A stretch of DNA of 64,000 bases from CAYNRA01 sp964399465 (GTDB lineage: Bacteria; Bacteroidota; Bacteroidia; Cytophagales; Spirosomataceae), in assembly GCA_964399465.1 (NCBI GenBank), contig CAYNRA010000003.1, positions 1-64,000 on the forward strand, read 5' to 3'. How positions within the stretch are numbered: position 1 is the stretch's first letter; the number at the start of each line of letters is the position of its first letter. Positions 1 to 8,296 of the stretch are shown here, piece by piece. The notes beneath the pieces were generated by a model. The model had not been told where the DNA came from. It saw only the letters and a program-made list of their open reading frames with translations, and did no database searches. Made by a program: the position numbers and the translations under genes.

Positions 1-930
1 GGTTTTAGAATGCCATTTCTGTACAACCATAACCGGCATCAGGAGGTGAACTTAAATCTTGGCTACGTAAAATGGAACATCTCGCATCAAAAATACCGGG
101 CAAATCTTGCCTTGCAAGCGGGCACGTATGTTCAAGACAATTACGCAGCGGAACCCGTTTTGCTACGTCCCTTGTTGGAAGCAAATGTAGGCGTTGCACT
201 AGATAAAAAAGACAGATTTTGGTTCGATATGGGTATTTTTCCTTCACATATTGGCTTCGAAAGTGCCGTATCACCTGATAACTGGACAATGACGCGCTCC
301 CTATTGGCTGAAAACTCACCTTATTTTCTGGCAGGTGCAAAATGGACGTATTCGCCCTCGCAAAAATGGCATTTTATGTTGGCTGCACTCAATGGCTGGC
401 AACGAATCCAACGTCTGCCCAATCACCGTATTCCGGCACTTGGCACACAAATCGTGTACAAACCAAAAGAAGGAATCACCCTGAACTGGAGTACATTTAT
501 TGGTTCTGACGACCCAAATACACCAGCTAAAAAAAGATATTTTTCCAATCAATATGGCATTTTTTCTCTCACTCCCCAAAGCCGACTTATTGCAGGAATA
601 GACGTGGGCGTTCAACAAAAAAGAGCGATAAAGCAGAGCGATTATTCCGTTTGGTATAGTCCGGTTGTTATCGCACAATATGACCTATCAAAAAACATGA
701 AAATGGCTGGGCGTATCGAGTATTATCAAGACAGAGATGGCGTACTTATTTCTTCCGAAAACAACGGGGAATTTCGTACATGGGGCTATTCGCTCAACAT
801 GGATTATGCCCCTGCTGCCCCGCTTTTGGCGAGAGTTGAAGCTCGGTACTTGCCTCTTCATCAAGGTAATTCGAGTTTCTTTGTTGGCACCTCATTATCA
901 CTGAAGTTCGGTCAAATTTTTCATGAATAG
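1..930 (+). CDS. Outer-membrane beta-barrel porin, BBP2/OmpL-like (5' truncated by window edge)
   Basis: The visible 306+ residues resemble the Bacteroidota family of putative beta-barrel porins (BBP2), with the family hallmark stretch around GIFPSHIGFESA, DNWTMTRSLLAENSPY and FLAGAKWTYSP. Alternating aromatic/polar strands run throughout, and the protein ends in an aromatic-containing strand (SLSLKFGQIF), as outer-membrane barrels do. The frame is open from base 1 (three sense codons precede the ATG at 10), so the gene very probably starts upstream with a signal peptide that is not visible. Family members are predicted outer-membrane channels; the substrate cannot be told from sequence. It converges on rpe, with a hairpin between them. 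Confidence 0.75.
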   Translation, partial: GFRMPFLYNHNRHQEVNLNLGYVKWNISHQKYRANLALQAGTYVQDNYAAEPVLLRPLLEANVGVALDKKDRFWFDMGIFPSHIGFESAVSPDNWTMTRSLLAENSPYFLAGAKWTYSPSQKWHFMLAALNGWQRIQRLPNHRIPALGTQIVYKPKEGITLNWSTFIGSDDPNTPAKKRYFSNQYGIFSLTPQSRLIAGIDVGVQQKRAIKQSDYSVWYSPVVIAQYDLSKNMKMAGRIEYYQDRDGVLISSENNGEFRTWGYSLNMDYAPAAPLLARVEARYLPLHQGNSSFFVGTSLSLKFGQIFHE

Positions 931-941
931 ACAACAAAAAT

Positions 942-975
942 GGCTTACAGTGTGGTTTTAAATACACTGTAAGCC
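942..975. terminator. Bidirectional-type terminator hairpin between porin and rpe
   Basis: A perfect 12-bp inverted repeat, GGCTTACAGTGT at 942-953 and ACACTGTAAGCC at 964-975, lies between two convergent genes. On the minus strand the stem is followed by ATTTTTGTTG, so it fits best as the end of the rpe transcript. It could also slow plus-strand transcription of the porin gene, though the plus side has only a weak T-run. Confidence 0.75.
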
Positions 976-998
976 GTCTTATAGAAAAAGAGATTGGA

Positions 999-1655
999 TT
1001 ATTTCAATGCTTTCAAGTCCGAGATAGTTTGCAATGGATGGGCAGATTGGAAGACAAAGCTACCAGCCACCAGCGCATCTGCACCTGCCTGAACCAATTT
1101 CCTACCCGTTTCCAGATTCACTCCTCCATCGATTTCGATGAGCGTTGCTAATCCTCGTTCATCAATCATTTTGCGTAAACGAGCAACTTTATCGTATGTC
1201 GTTTCGATGAATTTTTGACCACCAAAACCCGGATTTACAGACATTAATAAAACAACATCGCAGTAGGGCAAAACATCATCTAGTAATGACAAAGAAGTCG
1301 ATGGATTCAAGACAACCCCTGCTTGGCAACCCAACTCTTTGATAAGCGCGAGTGTGCGGTGCAAATGTGTACAAGCCTCCACATGAATGGTAATGATGTC
1401 TGCGCCGGCTTTCCGAAAATCTGCCACGTATTTTTCGGGTTGAACAATCATCAAATGCACATCCAAGGGCTTGGTTGCATGTTTTTTGATGGCCTCCGTT
1501 ACGGGTAAACCAAACGAAATATTGGGAACAAAGACCCCGTCCATGATATCGATGTGGAACCAGTCTGCTTCAGATTGGTTGATGAGTTCAGTGTCTCGCT
1601 GCAAATTGGCGAAATCAGCAGCCAACATGGAGGGAGAAATAATTGGTTTTTGCAT
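999..1655 (-). CDS. rpe: Ribulose-phosphate 3-epimerase
   Basis: A 218-residue TIM-barrel protein of the usual family length. It interconverts D-ribulose 5-phosphate and D-xylulose 5-phosphate in the pentose phosphate pathway, in the cytoplasm. Visible family motifs are SPSMLAADFANL at the N-terminus (active-site Ser and Leu strand), HIDIMDGVFVPNISFG (metal-binding His and catalytic Asp), VHLMI (metal-binding His), MSVNPGFGGQKF (phosphate loop), EIDGGVN (second catalytic Asp) and VAGSFVF. All catalytic positions seem present. It is transcribed alone from a promoter embedded in the terminator of the upstream S9 peptidase gene and ends at a hairpin shared with the porin gene. Confidence 0.97.
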   Translation of the reverse strand: MQKPIISPSMLAADFANLQRDTELINQSEADWFHIDIMDGVFVPNISFGLPVTEAIKKHATKPLDVHLMIVQPEKYVADFRKAGADIITIHVEACTHLHRTLALIKELGCQAGVVLNPSTSLSLLDDVLPYCDVVLLMSVNPGFGGQKFIETTYDKVARLRKMIDERGLATLIEIDGGVNLETGRKLVQAGADALVAGSFVFQSAHPLQTISDLKALK

Positions 1656-1683
1656 GATGTTTCATCAAGAATGAGTGAAAAAA

Positions 1684-1715
1684 CAAAGGTACGGATAGAT
1701 TTGAAGGCAAGCCAA
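1684..1715 (-). promoter_or_regulatory. Candidate Bacteroidota promoter for rpe
   Basis: On the minus strand an exact TAnnTTTG box, TACCTTTG (1684-1691), lies about 30 bp from the rpe start codon. TTG triplets occur 16 nt (1708-1710) and 21 nt (1713-1715) upstream, both near the known Bacteroidota -33/-7 spacing. The -7 box shares bases with the foot of the preceding terminator stem. Confidence 0.55.
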
Positions 1716-1732
1716 CAGAATCTATCCGTACC
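1688..1732 (-). terminator. Terminator of the S9 peptidase gene, overlapping the rpe promoter
   Basis: A perfect 14-bp inverted repeat: GGTACGGATAGATT at 1688-1701 and AATCTATCCGTACC at 1719-1732, with a 17-nt loop. Read on the minus strand it sits 21 nt after the peptidase stop and is followed by TTTGTTTTTT, a normal intrinsic terminator layout. Confidence 0.85.
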
Positions 1733-1752
1733 ACTTATTTTCTTGCTTTTTC

Positions 1753-3906
1753 TCAGTTTGTACCTACGTATCTTTCAAAAAATTCATAGATACGTAAAAT
1801 TCGATCCATGCGCTGGCGAACATTCCCGGAGCGCGACAATTCGTGCGTTCCGCCGGGCATACGAACATATTCTACCTCTTTGTTCAAATATTTCAAACTT
1901 CTAAACATCATTTCCGACTGCGAAACGCCCGTCCGTAAATCGTTTTCTCCATGTTTGATTAACAAAGGTGTTTTTATTTTATCCACGAATGTATAAGGCG
2001 AATTCGCTTTCATTTTCGTAACAGCTTCGTCTTCCCAAGGCAATCCAAAATAATTGGGCGCTAGTCGCCAAGCATTCGCCTCTCCCATAAACGTAGCCAG
2101 TTCATACACGCCTCTTTGCGCAAAAGCAGCTTTGAAACGATGGTCGTGCGCGACAATCCAAGCTGTCAAATAACCCGCATACGAACCACCCGTGATGACT
2201 TGCCGCGCTGTGTCTGCCCAACTTTCTTTGGCTGCTGCCGATGCTGCCGCGAGTACATCTTCTTGCGGGCCAGTTCCCCAGTCTCTGTAATTCGCAAACT
2301 GGAACTCTTTTCCATACCCGCCCGAACCACGTGGATTCGGATAAACAACTCCGTAGCCTTGCGCACAGAAAAACTGAAATTCATGCCACATCGAAAATTC
2401 CCCAGGCCCCCACATCGCCGTAGGACCACCGTGTAATTGCAATAACAAAGGGTATTTTTTCCCCGATTCACGTTGCGCAGGTGGCATGATCCAATATTCT
2501 ACCTCTTGGCCAAGTGAATTTTTATATGTGCGTTTTTCAGGATAGCTCAACGATTTTCCGGCTAACCAGACAGCGTTGTGTGTGGTCAATTGGCGCGCTT
2601 GTTTTACGGTCAAATCAGAAATATACAATTCCGAAGGGTTTTTCACTTCTGTTTTCGCAAAGACAACCTGATTTCCAGCCAAAGCAAAAGAAGTAATACC
2701 TGACTCAAAGTCTGTGATTCTATCTATTTTACCCGTTTTAGCCGTCCATTTAAACAACGGAACTCCACCATTCGATTGTGCTGTAAAATACAAAATCTGA
2801 CTGTCAGCACTCCACTCCATATTAGAAGGTACGCGGTCAAAATTGATTACTTTCCGGTCTGAGCCATCTGTTTTAGCAATAACCAATTGACCAAAAGAAA
2901 GTAGATTTGGTGTATTCATAACCATCGCCAATGCTTTTCCGTCGGGCGATGGAGTCACACCGTAAAAACTTTTTCCGGCTTCTTCAATCAAAATGCGTTG
3001 CGCACCCGTCAGCGGATTTATTTCGATAATAACAGCTTCTTGTTCTCTGTCAGGATGTTGATCTTTGTCTTTTCCGGTAACGGCATAAATTTTTGTCCCG
3101 TCTGCACTCCACACAGCTTGACCAACAGACCAAAAACCGCTCGTCAAGGGCTTAGCGACGGCATTTTCCTTTACGTCAGCGATGAATAGATGCGAAAAAC
3201 GAAGTTCTGGTTCTACGTCTGCCTCGCCATGAAAATTCAAGCGGTTGATTACTTTAGCTTTTTTATCTTCCACATCTTTGGCTAAGAAAGCCCGTATTTC
3301 TTCCAATGTTCCGTCCGGATTTGGTTTGACTGACTTGTTTGTACGTAGGAAATCATTGGACGCAAAACCTGGTTTTTCGAAAGACCAAGCTGGTACGCCA
3401 AGCCCTGGATTTAAAAGAGAATCTGAAAGTAAATCTTTCATAGAAATAGATACAGAAAAAATGATTTTTTTTCCGTCAGGAGAAAGTACAGGACTTGATG
3501 CCCCGTATTTACTTTTGGTTATCGGGAATGCCTCACCGCCATCGAGGGGCATTTGGAAAACTTGCGCTTTTTCTCCTTGCGCACGCACAAAAATCACCGA
3601 TTTTCCGTCTGGGGTTACCGAAACTTGAGAGACACTCGAAGCGCCGCGCGTAAGGGCTTTGGGCGTTGGTGTGGGTGACAGCAAATCCACGGTAAATAAA
3701 TGAGAGCGGTAGTCGTACTCAAAAGCAGCATCTGGGCGCGCTTCTATACTTTTGAGTAGGTAAAATGCCTGATTTTTTGCTGGGGAAACGAGTACATCTG
3801 TTACCTGCGTTACTTTTGTGAGGTCAGAGACCGTAATCTTTTGTGATACATTCTGCTGAGCCCACGCCCACGAACTTATCAACAAAAGGAAACCTATTTT
3901 TTTCAT
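1753..3906 (-). CDS. Secreted S9-family serine peptidase (prolyl oligopeptidase / acylaminoacyl-peptidase type)
   Basis: About 717 residues. A signal peptide (MKKIGFLLLISSWAWAQQ) is followed by a seven-bladed propeller-like region with WD40-like PD40 repeats (TPDGKSVIF, SPDGKKIIF, SPDGKALAM, SADSQILYF), then a C-terminal alpha/beta-hydrolase domain. Numbering from the ATG at 3906, the catalytic triad is Ser about 575 in GGSYAGY, Asp about 656 in HGENDLRTG and His about 688 in GGTHELSRSG. Family members cleave short peptides; a periplasmic or secreted role in peptide scavenging is inferred. An ATG at 3915 is a possible start three codons earlier; I prefer 3906 because the signal peptide then begins with MKK. 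It is a single-gene unit ending in the hairpin at 1688-1732. Confidence 0.93.
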   Translation of the reverse strand: MKKIGFLLLISSWAWAQQNVSQKITVSDLTKVTQVTDVLVSPAKNQAFYLLKSIEARPDAAFEYDYRSHLFTVDLLSPTPTPKALTRGASSVSQVSVTPDGKSVIFVRAQGEKAQVFQMPLDGGEAFPITKSKYGASSPVLSPDGKKIIFSVSISMKDLLSDSLLNPGLGVPAWSFEKPGFASNDFLRTNKSVKPNPDGTLEEIRAFLAKDVEDKKAKVINRLNFHGEADVEPELRFSHLFIADVKENAVAKPLTSGFWSVGQAVWSADGTKIYAVTGKDKDQHPDREQEAVIIEINPLTGAQRILIEEAGKSFYGVTPSPDGKALAMVMNTPNLLSFGQLVIAKTDGSDRKVINFDRVPSNMEWSADSQILYFTAQSNGGVPLFKWTAKTGKIDRITDFESGITSFALAGNQVVFAKTEVKNPSELYISDLTVKQARQLTTHNAVWLAGKSLSYPEKRTYKNSLGQEVEYWIMPPAQRESGKKYPLLLQLHGGPTAMWGPGEFSMWHEFQFFCAQGYGVVYPNPRGSGGYGKEFQFANYRDWGTGPQEDVLAAASAAAKESWADTARQVITGGSYAGYLTAWIVAHDHRFKAAFAQRGVYELATFMGEANAWRLAPNYFGLPWEDEAVTKMKANSPYTFVDKIKTPLLIKHGENDLRTGVSQSEMMFRSLKYLNKEVEYVRMPGGTHELSRSGNVRQRMDRILRIYEFFERYVGTN

Positions 3907-4082
3907 TTTATGCATGTTTAGTGAAGAATAATGGGGTTAAATATAGTGTTTTGCTTGACAAAATAGACGGCAAACAGCCCAATTTGTAGGTTAGATAGAT
4001 ACACAATACAAATTAGGCGATGCGTGCTTTTGGTAAACTTTATCAGAAAAGGTTTTGTTAGAGCGATAAATTGAAATAAAAA

Positions 4083-4784
4083 ATGACAAAACCCCTTCAA
4101 ATAGACATTGTATCTGATGTCGCTTGCCCTTGGTGTTATATTGGCAAAAAAAGGTTAGAAGCCGCGCTTCAACAATTACCAGAGAACAGCGTACAGATTA
4201 CATGGCGTCCGTTTCAGTTAGATCCAACCATTCCGATGGAAGGCTTGGATAGAGACGTTTATTTTGAGAAGAAATTTGGAGAAAAAGCAAAAGTGGCTGG
4301 AATTTTCGACCAAGTAACACAGGCAGGTAAACAAGTAGGTATTTCCTTTGCCTTTGACCAAATGCCGAAGGTAATGAACACGCTTCCTTTGCATCAAATT
4401 TTACAAGTTGCGGGAGAAGAAAACGTCAAAGACGCATTAGAAGAGCGTTTTTTTCAAGCCTATTTTGAGAATGGCGAAGATTTATCTGATTTTGAAACAG
4501 TCGCGAAAATTTTGGAGGAATTCGGTTGGGACAGAGAGAAAACGGCTGCTTGTTGGCAAAATGAGGCACTGAAAAGCGTTGTTTTGAACGAGATAGAACA
4601 ATACCAACGGGCGGGCGTTTCGGGGGTTCCGTTCTTTATTCTTGCCAATAAATACGGAATAAGTGGCGCACAGCCGCCAGAGGTTTTCGTTCAGGCGATA
4701 CAGCAAGTGCTGGAAGAAACCAAAGCCATGCCCGACACCCCAGCCGAAGCGGCAAGCTGTGATCCTGCCAAAGGTTGTTGTTGA
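4083..4784 (+). CDS. DsbA-family (FrnE-like) thiol oxidoreductase
   Basis: A 233-residue thioredoxin-fold protein with a helical insertion, close in length to FrnE/DSBA-like proteins. The redox motif CPWC is at residues 15-18 (SDVACPWCYIGKKRLE), and the cis-Pro loop is visible in GVSGVPFFILANKYGISGAQ. There is no signal peptide, so it should act in the cytoplasm, where relatives have been linked to disulfide handling and oxidative stress. The C-terminus carries three further cysteines (SCDPAKGCC), a Cys-bearing tail that could form a second redox or metal site. It is divergent from the S9 peptidase gene and is followed by its own terminator. Confidence 0.9.
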   Translation: MTKPLQIDIVSDVACPWCYIGKKRLEAALQQLPENSVQITWRPFQLDPTIPMEGLDRDVYFEKKFGEKAKVAGIFDQVTQAGKQVGISFAFDQMPKVMNTLPLHQILQVAGEENVKDALEERFFQAYFENGEDLSDFETVAKILEEFGWDREKTAACWQNEALKSVVLNEIEQYQRAGVSGVPFFILANKYGISGAQPPEVFVQAIQQVLEETKAMPDTPAEAASCDPAKGCC

Positions 4785-4818
4785 TTTTCGGCAAGATTAC
4801 GTCTTTGTACAAATACAC

Positions 4819-4863
4819 AAACCAACCAAAATGAGTGGACAGCCCATTTATTTTGGTTGGTTT
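4819..4863 (+). terminator. Intrinsic terminator after the FrnE-like gene
   Basis: A 14-bp inverted repeat AAACCAACCAAAAT (4819-4832) / ATTTTGGTTGGTTT (4850-4863) directly runs into TTTATTT on the plus strand, 34 nt after the stop codon. Confidence 0.8.
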
Positions 4864-5333
4864 TTTATTTCTTTGATTATGTAAAAAACTGCTAGATTTG
4901 AAATTTAGAGAGGATGAATGTGTATAAGGAAGTTGGGTAAATAATTCGTTTATTTCTAACCGTTGTAGCTCATATTCTTTCTTTTTTAACATCTAGACAT
5001 AGCCCATTAAACATGTATAAACAGGCGAAAACTATAACATTGTTTTTACCATCAAGACATAAAAAATCTACTTCAAAAAACTATTTGGTTAAACGCCAAG
5101 TCTAGACAAATAGAATTTGCAAAAATACAAAACTGTAAAATATTCTAGTTAAAGAGGTCATTCTTACGTGTTTTTGTCAATACCTGAGCAATTTCATAGG
5201 AAAGTTACTTGAAAGTACTTAATTTGCTTTATCTTATTTTGTATTGAACAATATAGATTTAACCTATTAAAATTTCAAATTCCTCTATTATTCAATCACT
5301 CTAAGTTCATTCTTTTTATTCTTAAACTACTTT
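4864..5333. other. 470-bp A/T-rich gene-free region upstream of the desaturase
   Basis: No convincing ORF, tRNA or repeat was seen. It presumably holds the desaturase promoter. Near-matches to the TAnnTTTG box exist (TAGAATTTG around 5110, and TATTTTG around 5235), but none has both correct length and a well-placed TTG, so I do not name one. Confidence 0.5.
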
Positions 5334-6443
5334 ATGTACAAAATCAAATTTCAGAACAAGCAGCAAGCTGCTTTCTTTTCCGAGTTACGTTCCCGCGTTG
5401 AATCCTATTTCGAAGAAAACAATCTTGAAAAAACTGGAGGCAATGCATTGGTTATCAAGGGATTGTTTATGCTAACTCTCTACTTCGTTCCGTTTGTATT
5501 TTTATTGACTACCCCCATGAGCGGTTGGGCGGCATGGTCTCTTACGTTTTTGATGGGTTTAGGCGTTGCTGGAGTAGGTATGTGCGTGATGCACGATGCC
5601 ATCCACGGTTCTTTTTCTAAGCACAAATGGGTGAATAAATTATTCAGCGCAAGTATCTATTTCTTGGGTGGAAACGCTTACAATTGGGAGGTTCAACACA
5701 ATAAATTGCACCATACATTTACCAACGTACATGAGGTAGATGAAGACATTACAGGTAAATTTTTACTTCGTCTTTCTTTTCAGGATAAATACAAGTCGAT
5801 TCATCGATTTCAGCACATTTACGCGTTTTTTCTTTATAGTTTAATGACTATTTCATTTCTATGGAAGGATTTCAACGAAATTCGATTATTCAATAAAATG
5901 GCGAAAGAAGGTGTTGTAAAACCATTCCCGGCGAACGAATTACGCATTTTGTTTATCTCAAAAATCGGATATGTCTTATTCATTTTAGCTCTACCACTTC
6001 TCGTTACAGACTACAGCTTCGGGCAATGGTTTCTTGGTTTCATGACCATGCACGTAACCGCCGGTATGATTTTAAGCACGATTTTCCAGTTGGCACACGT
6101 CGTGGAAGGTGCTCATCAACCTTTCCCAGATGCGCACGGAACGATTGAAAATGCGTGGGCTGTTCACCAATTACAAACCACTTCCAATTTTGCGAGCAAA
6201 GGAAAAATCTTCTCTTGGTTTGTTGGCGGACTAGATTACCAAATCGAGCACCACTTATTCCCGTCTATCTCGCACGTACATTACAGACAACTTTCGCCTA
6301 TCGTAGCCAAAACAGCCGAAGAATTTGGTCTCGTTTACAATGCAAAAGCTAATTTCTTTGATGCGCTGCAATCACATGTAAATATGTTGTATTCGATGGG
6401 GCATGAAGAAAAAAATCCAAGTCTGGCAGTACAAACAATTTAA
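5334..6443 (+). CDS. Membrane fatty acid (acyl-lipid/acyl-CoA) desaturase
   Basis: A 369-residue integral membrane di-iron desaturase. The three histidine boxes are intact: HDAIH at 87-91, HNKLHH at 122-127 and QIEHH at 303-307. The third box has Q in place of the first H, as in linoleoyl/front-end type desaturases. Hydrophobic pairs at about residues 45-80 and 205-245 are the likely membrane hairpins. It should introduce a double bond into membrane acyl chains using O2 and an electron donor; there is no fused cytochrome b5 domain. Regioselectivity cannot be read from the sequence. The glutathione peroxidase gene follows 42 bp downstream on the same strand and may be co-transcribed, which would pair lipid unsaturation with peroxide defence. 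Confidence 0.92.
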   Translation: MYKIKFQNKQQAAFFSELRSRVESYFEENNLEKTGGNALVIKGLFMLTLYFVPFVFLLTTPMSGWAAWSLTFLMGLGVAGVGMCVMHDAIHGSFSKHKWVNKLFSASIYFLGGNAYNWEVQHNKLHHTFTNVHEVDEDITGKFLLRLSFQDKYKSIHRFQHIYAFFLYSLMTISFLWKDFNEIRLFNKMAKEGVVKPFPANELRILFISKIGYVLFILALPLLVTDYSFGQWFLGFMTMHVTAGMILSTIFQLAHVVEGAHQPFPDAHGTIENAWAVHQLQTTSNFASKGKIFSWFVGGLDYQIEHHLFPSISHVHYRQLSPIVAKTAEEFGLVYNAKANFFDALQSHVNMLYSMGHEEKNPSLAVQTI

Positions 6444-6485
6444 GGTTTATCTTCGTTTAGCTTGTCTATTCTAGTTATCAATTGA

Positions 6486-7091
6486 ATGAAAAAAATCGGT
6501 TTTATCACAGCATTACTAGGCACATCGCTATTCATTATGAACTTTCAAACAATCAAAAATCTATTTTCTGATAAAAAAGAAATAGCTTCTCGCACCGCTT
6601 CTACAACATCCAAAGGATCTTTTCATTCTTTCTCAGCGACAAGTTTGGATGGAAAGAAAATTGACTTTTCAGAATACAAAGGAAAAAAAGTTGTTGTTTT
6701 GAATGTTGCCTCCAAGTGTGGATATACACCACAATACGCTGACTGGCAGGCATTTCATGAGCAATATGGAGATAAAATAGTTGTACTAGGATTTCCTACC
6801 AACGACTTTATGAACCAAGAACCAGGGAGTGAAGAACAAATCGCTGCTTTTTGTCAGAAAAATTACGGTGTTACATTCCAGATGTTCAGTAAAGTAGATG
6901 TTATCAAAGGAAACAACCAACATCCACTCTATAAATGGCTAAGTAACAGTGACCTGAATGGCTGGAACGACAAAGCACCTACCTGGAATTTCTGCAAGTA
7001 TGTCATTAATGAAGACGGAGAAGTAACACATTTCTTTGCGTCTGGAGTTCTACCCAAAGACCCGACTTTCCAAAAGGCCGTAGGTCTGTAA
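6486..7091 (+). CDS. Thiol (glutathione) peroxidase, membrane-anchored or exported
   Basis: A 201-residue protein: a hydrophobic N-terminal segment (residues 4-20) that is a signal peptide or anchor, then a standard glutathione peroxidase domain. The peroxidatic residue is Cys78 in NVASKCGYTPQY (Cys, not selenocysteine). A candidate resolving Cys is in AAFCQKNYGVTF, and the Trp-Asn pair is in TWNFCKYVI. The usual NQF motif that provides the tetrad Gln reads TNDF here. It reduces hydroperoxides, probably with thioredoxin-type donors as for other Cys-type homologs. It lies 42 bp after the desaturase gene and ends in a strong terminator. Confidence 0.92.
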   Translation: MKKIGFITALLGTSLFIMNFQTIKNLFSDKKEIASRTASTTSKGSFHSFSATSLDGKKIDFSEYKGKKVVVLNVASKCGYTPQYADWQAFHEQYGDKIVVLGFPTNDFMNQEPGSEEQIAAFCQKNYGVTFQMFSKVDVIKGNNQHPLYKWLSNSDLNGWNDKAPTWNFCKYVINEDGEVTHFFASGVLPKDPTFQKAVGL

Positions 7092-7096
7092 ATACC

Positions 7097-7133
7097 AAAA
7101 AGAGAGCAAATCACGTATATTTGCTCTCTTTTT
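7097..7133 (+). terminator. Intrinsic terminator after glutathione peroxidase
   Basis: A perfect 15-bp stem AAAAAGAGAGCAAAT (7097-7111) / ATTTGCTCTCTTTTT (7119-7133) with a 7-nt loop and a T-rich 3' end, just after the stop codon. Confidence 0.9.
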
Positions 7134-7191
7134 CTTTTATCCAAGAAATACAATTCATTTTCTTATTACCCAAACTACAAAAGGAACAACT

Positions 7192-8073
7192 ATGGCATCA
7201 CCATGGGTAGAAGCTGCGCGACCAAGAACCCTCCCACTTGCTCTTTCCTCTATTCTGATCGGAAGTTTTACCGCCTCTGCGGAAGGTTTTTTTAACCCTT
7301 GGATTTTCGGACTAGCCTGCTTGACAACTATTTTCCTTAAGGTACTTTCTAATTTTGCTAATGATTATGGCGATACCCAAAACGGTGCTGATTTAGCAGG
7401 ACGCATCGGCCCGGCCAGAGCTGTTCAAACTGGGGTAATTACACCCCAACAGATGTTTCGTGCTATTATTTTATTTGCTACCCTTTCCCTATTCTCCGGT
7501 ATCACCTTACTTTGGGTCGCTTTCGGTAGCTTTATATCTCCTGCTTTTTTACAATTCCTAGGACTTGGTATTTTGTGCATAGTGGCGGCGTATACCTATA
7601 CAGCAGGTAAAAAACCGTATGGATATGCAGGTCTAGGTGATATTTCCGTATTTCTTTTTTTCGGATTAGTAGGTGGAGTTGGAAGCTATTATTTGTACAG
7701 CCAAACTTGGTCATTAACGAGTTTACTACCCGCACTTAGTAGCGGGTTCTTTGCAACAGGAGTACTAAATATCAATAATATTCGGGATATTGCTTCTGAC
7801 ACACGTGCAGGAAAAAAAACAATTCCTGCACGATTTGGCAAGAAAAAAGCATTGATTTATCACTGGTTTCTTTTAATTGGAGGAATGACAGCGCCCTTAC
7901 TCTATGTCGCCATCCAACAAAAAAACACATACTGGTTCTTATTAAGCTATCCTCTGTTTATTCTAAATGGCTTTAAAGTTACCAAATTAGAAAACCCTGA
8001 CCCTATGTTGAAGCAATTGGCATTATCAACCTTCTTTTTTACACTTCTTTTTGGGTTTAGCCTGCTTATTTAG
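7192..8073 (+). CDS. menA: 1,4-dihydroxy-2-naphthoate polyprenyltransferase
   Basis: A 293-residue UbiA-superfamily membrane prenyltransferase with eight to nine hydrophobic helices. It joins a polyprenyl chain to 1,4-dihydroxy-2-naphthoate, giving demethylmenaquinone in the inner membrane. Both Asp-rich prenyl-diphosphate/Mg sites are visible: NFANDYGDTQNGAD (residues 54-67) and NNIRDIASDTRAGKKT (about 195-210), a pattern typical of MenA rather than UbiA. The start WVEAARPRTLPLA is the usual MenA N-terminus. No other men genes are nearby, so menaquinone genes must be dispersed in this genome. Confidence 0.94.
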   Translation: MASPWVEAARPRTLPLALSSILIGSFTASAEGFFNPWIFGLACLTTIFLKVLSNFANDYGDTQNGADLAGRIGPARAVQTGVITPQQMFRAIILFATLSLFSGITLLWVAFGSFISPAFLQFLGLGILCIVAAYTYTAGKKPYGYAGLGDISVFLFFGLVGGVGSYYLYSQTWSLTSLLPALSSGFFATGVLNINNIRDIASDTRAGKKTIPARFGKKKALIYHWFLLIGGMTAPLLYVAIQQKNTYWFLLSYPLFILNGFKVTKLENPDPMLKQLALSTFFFTLLFGFSLLI

Positions 8074-8159
8074 CCGTAAAAAAGAAGAGTATAGGTCGAA
8101 TATTCAAAAGAAGTATATGTAAATAAAACAAGATACTAGAAATAGTTAATTGAAAATTG

Positions 8160-8167
8160 TATTTTTG
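8160..8167 (+). promoter_or_regulatory. Candidate -7 promoter box for the TPR protein
   Basis: TATTTTTG exactly fits the Bacteroidota TAnnTTTG -7 consensus and lies about 130 bp before the TPR gene start. No well-spaced TTG at -33 was found, so this rests on the -7 box alone. Confidence 0.35.
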
Positions 8168-8296
8168 GCTGTCAAAGCTCAATACCTCGAATTACAAGGC
8201 ATCTTCATATTCTCAAAAAGGGCAATTTATTTTGTCTTGTGGTTGAGTATTTATCTAAACATCCAACTAAATATTCTTTATTAAACAACTTTGTTT

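Noticed and set aside
4636..4992. 118-codon ORF on the minus strand across the FrnE-like gene end and its terminator
   Set aside because: It is antisense to a well-supported gene, runs through its terminator and has no protein-like motif.
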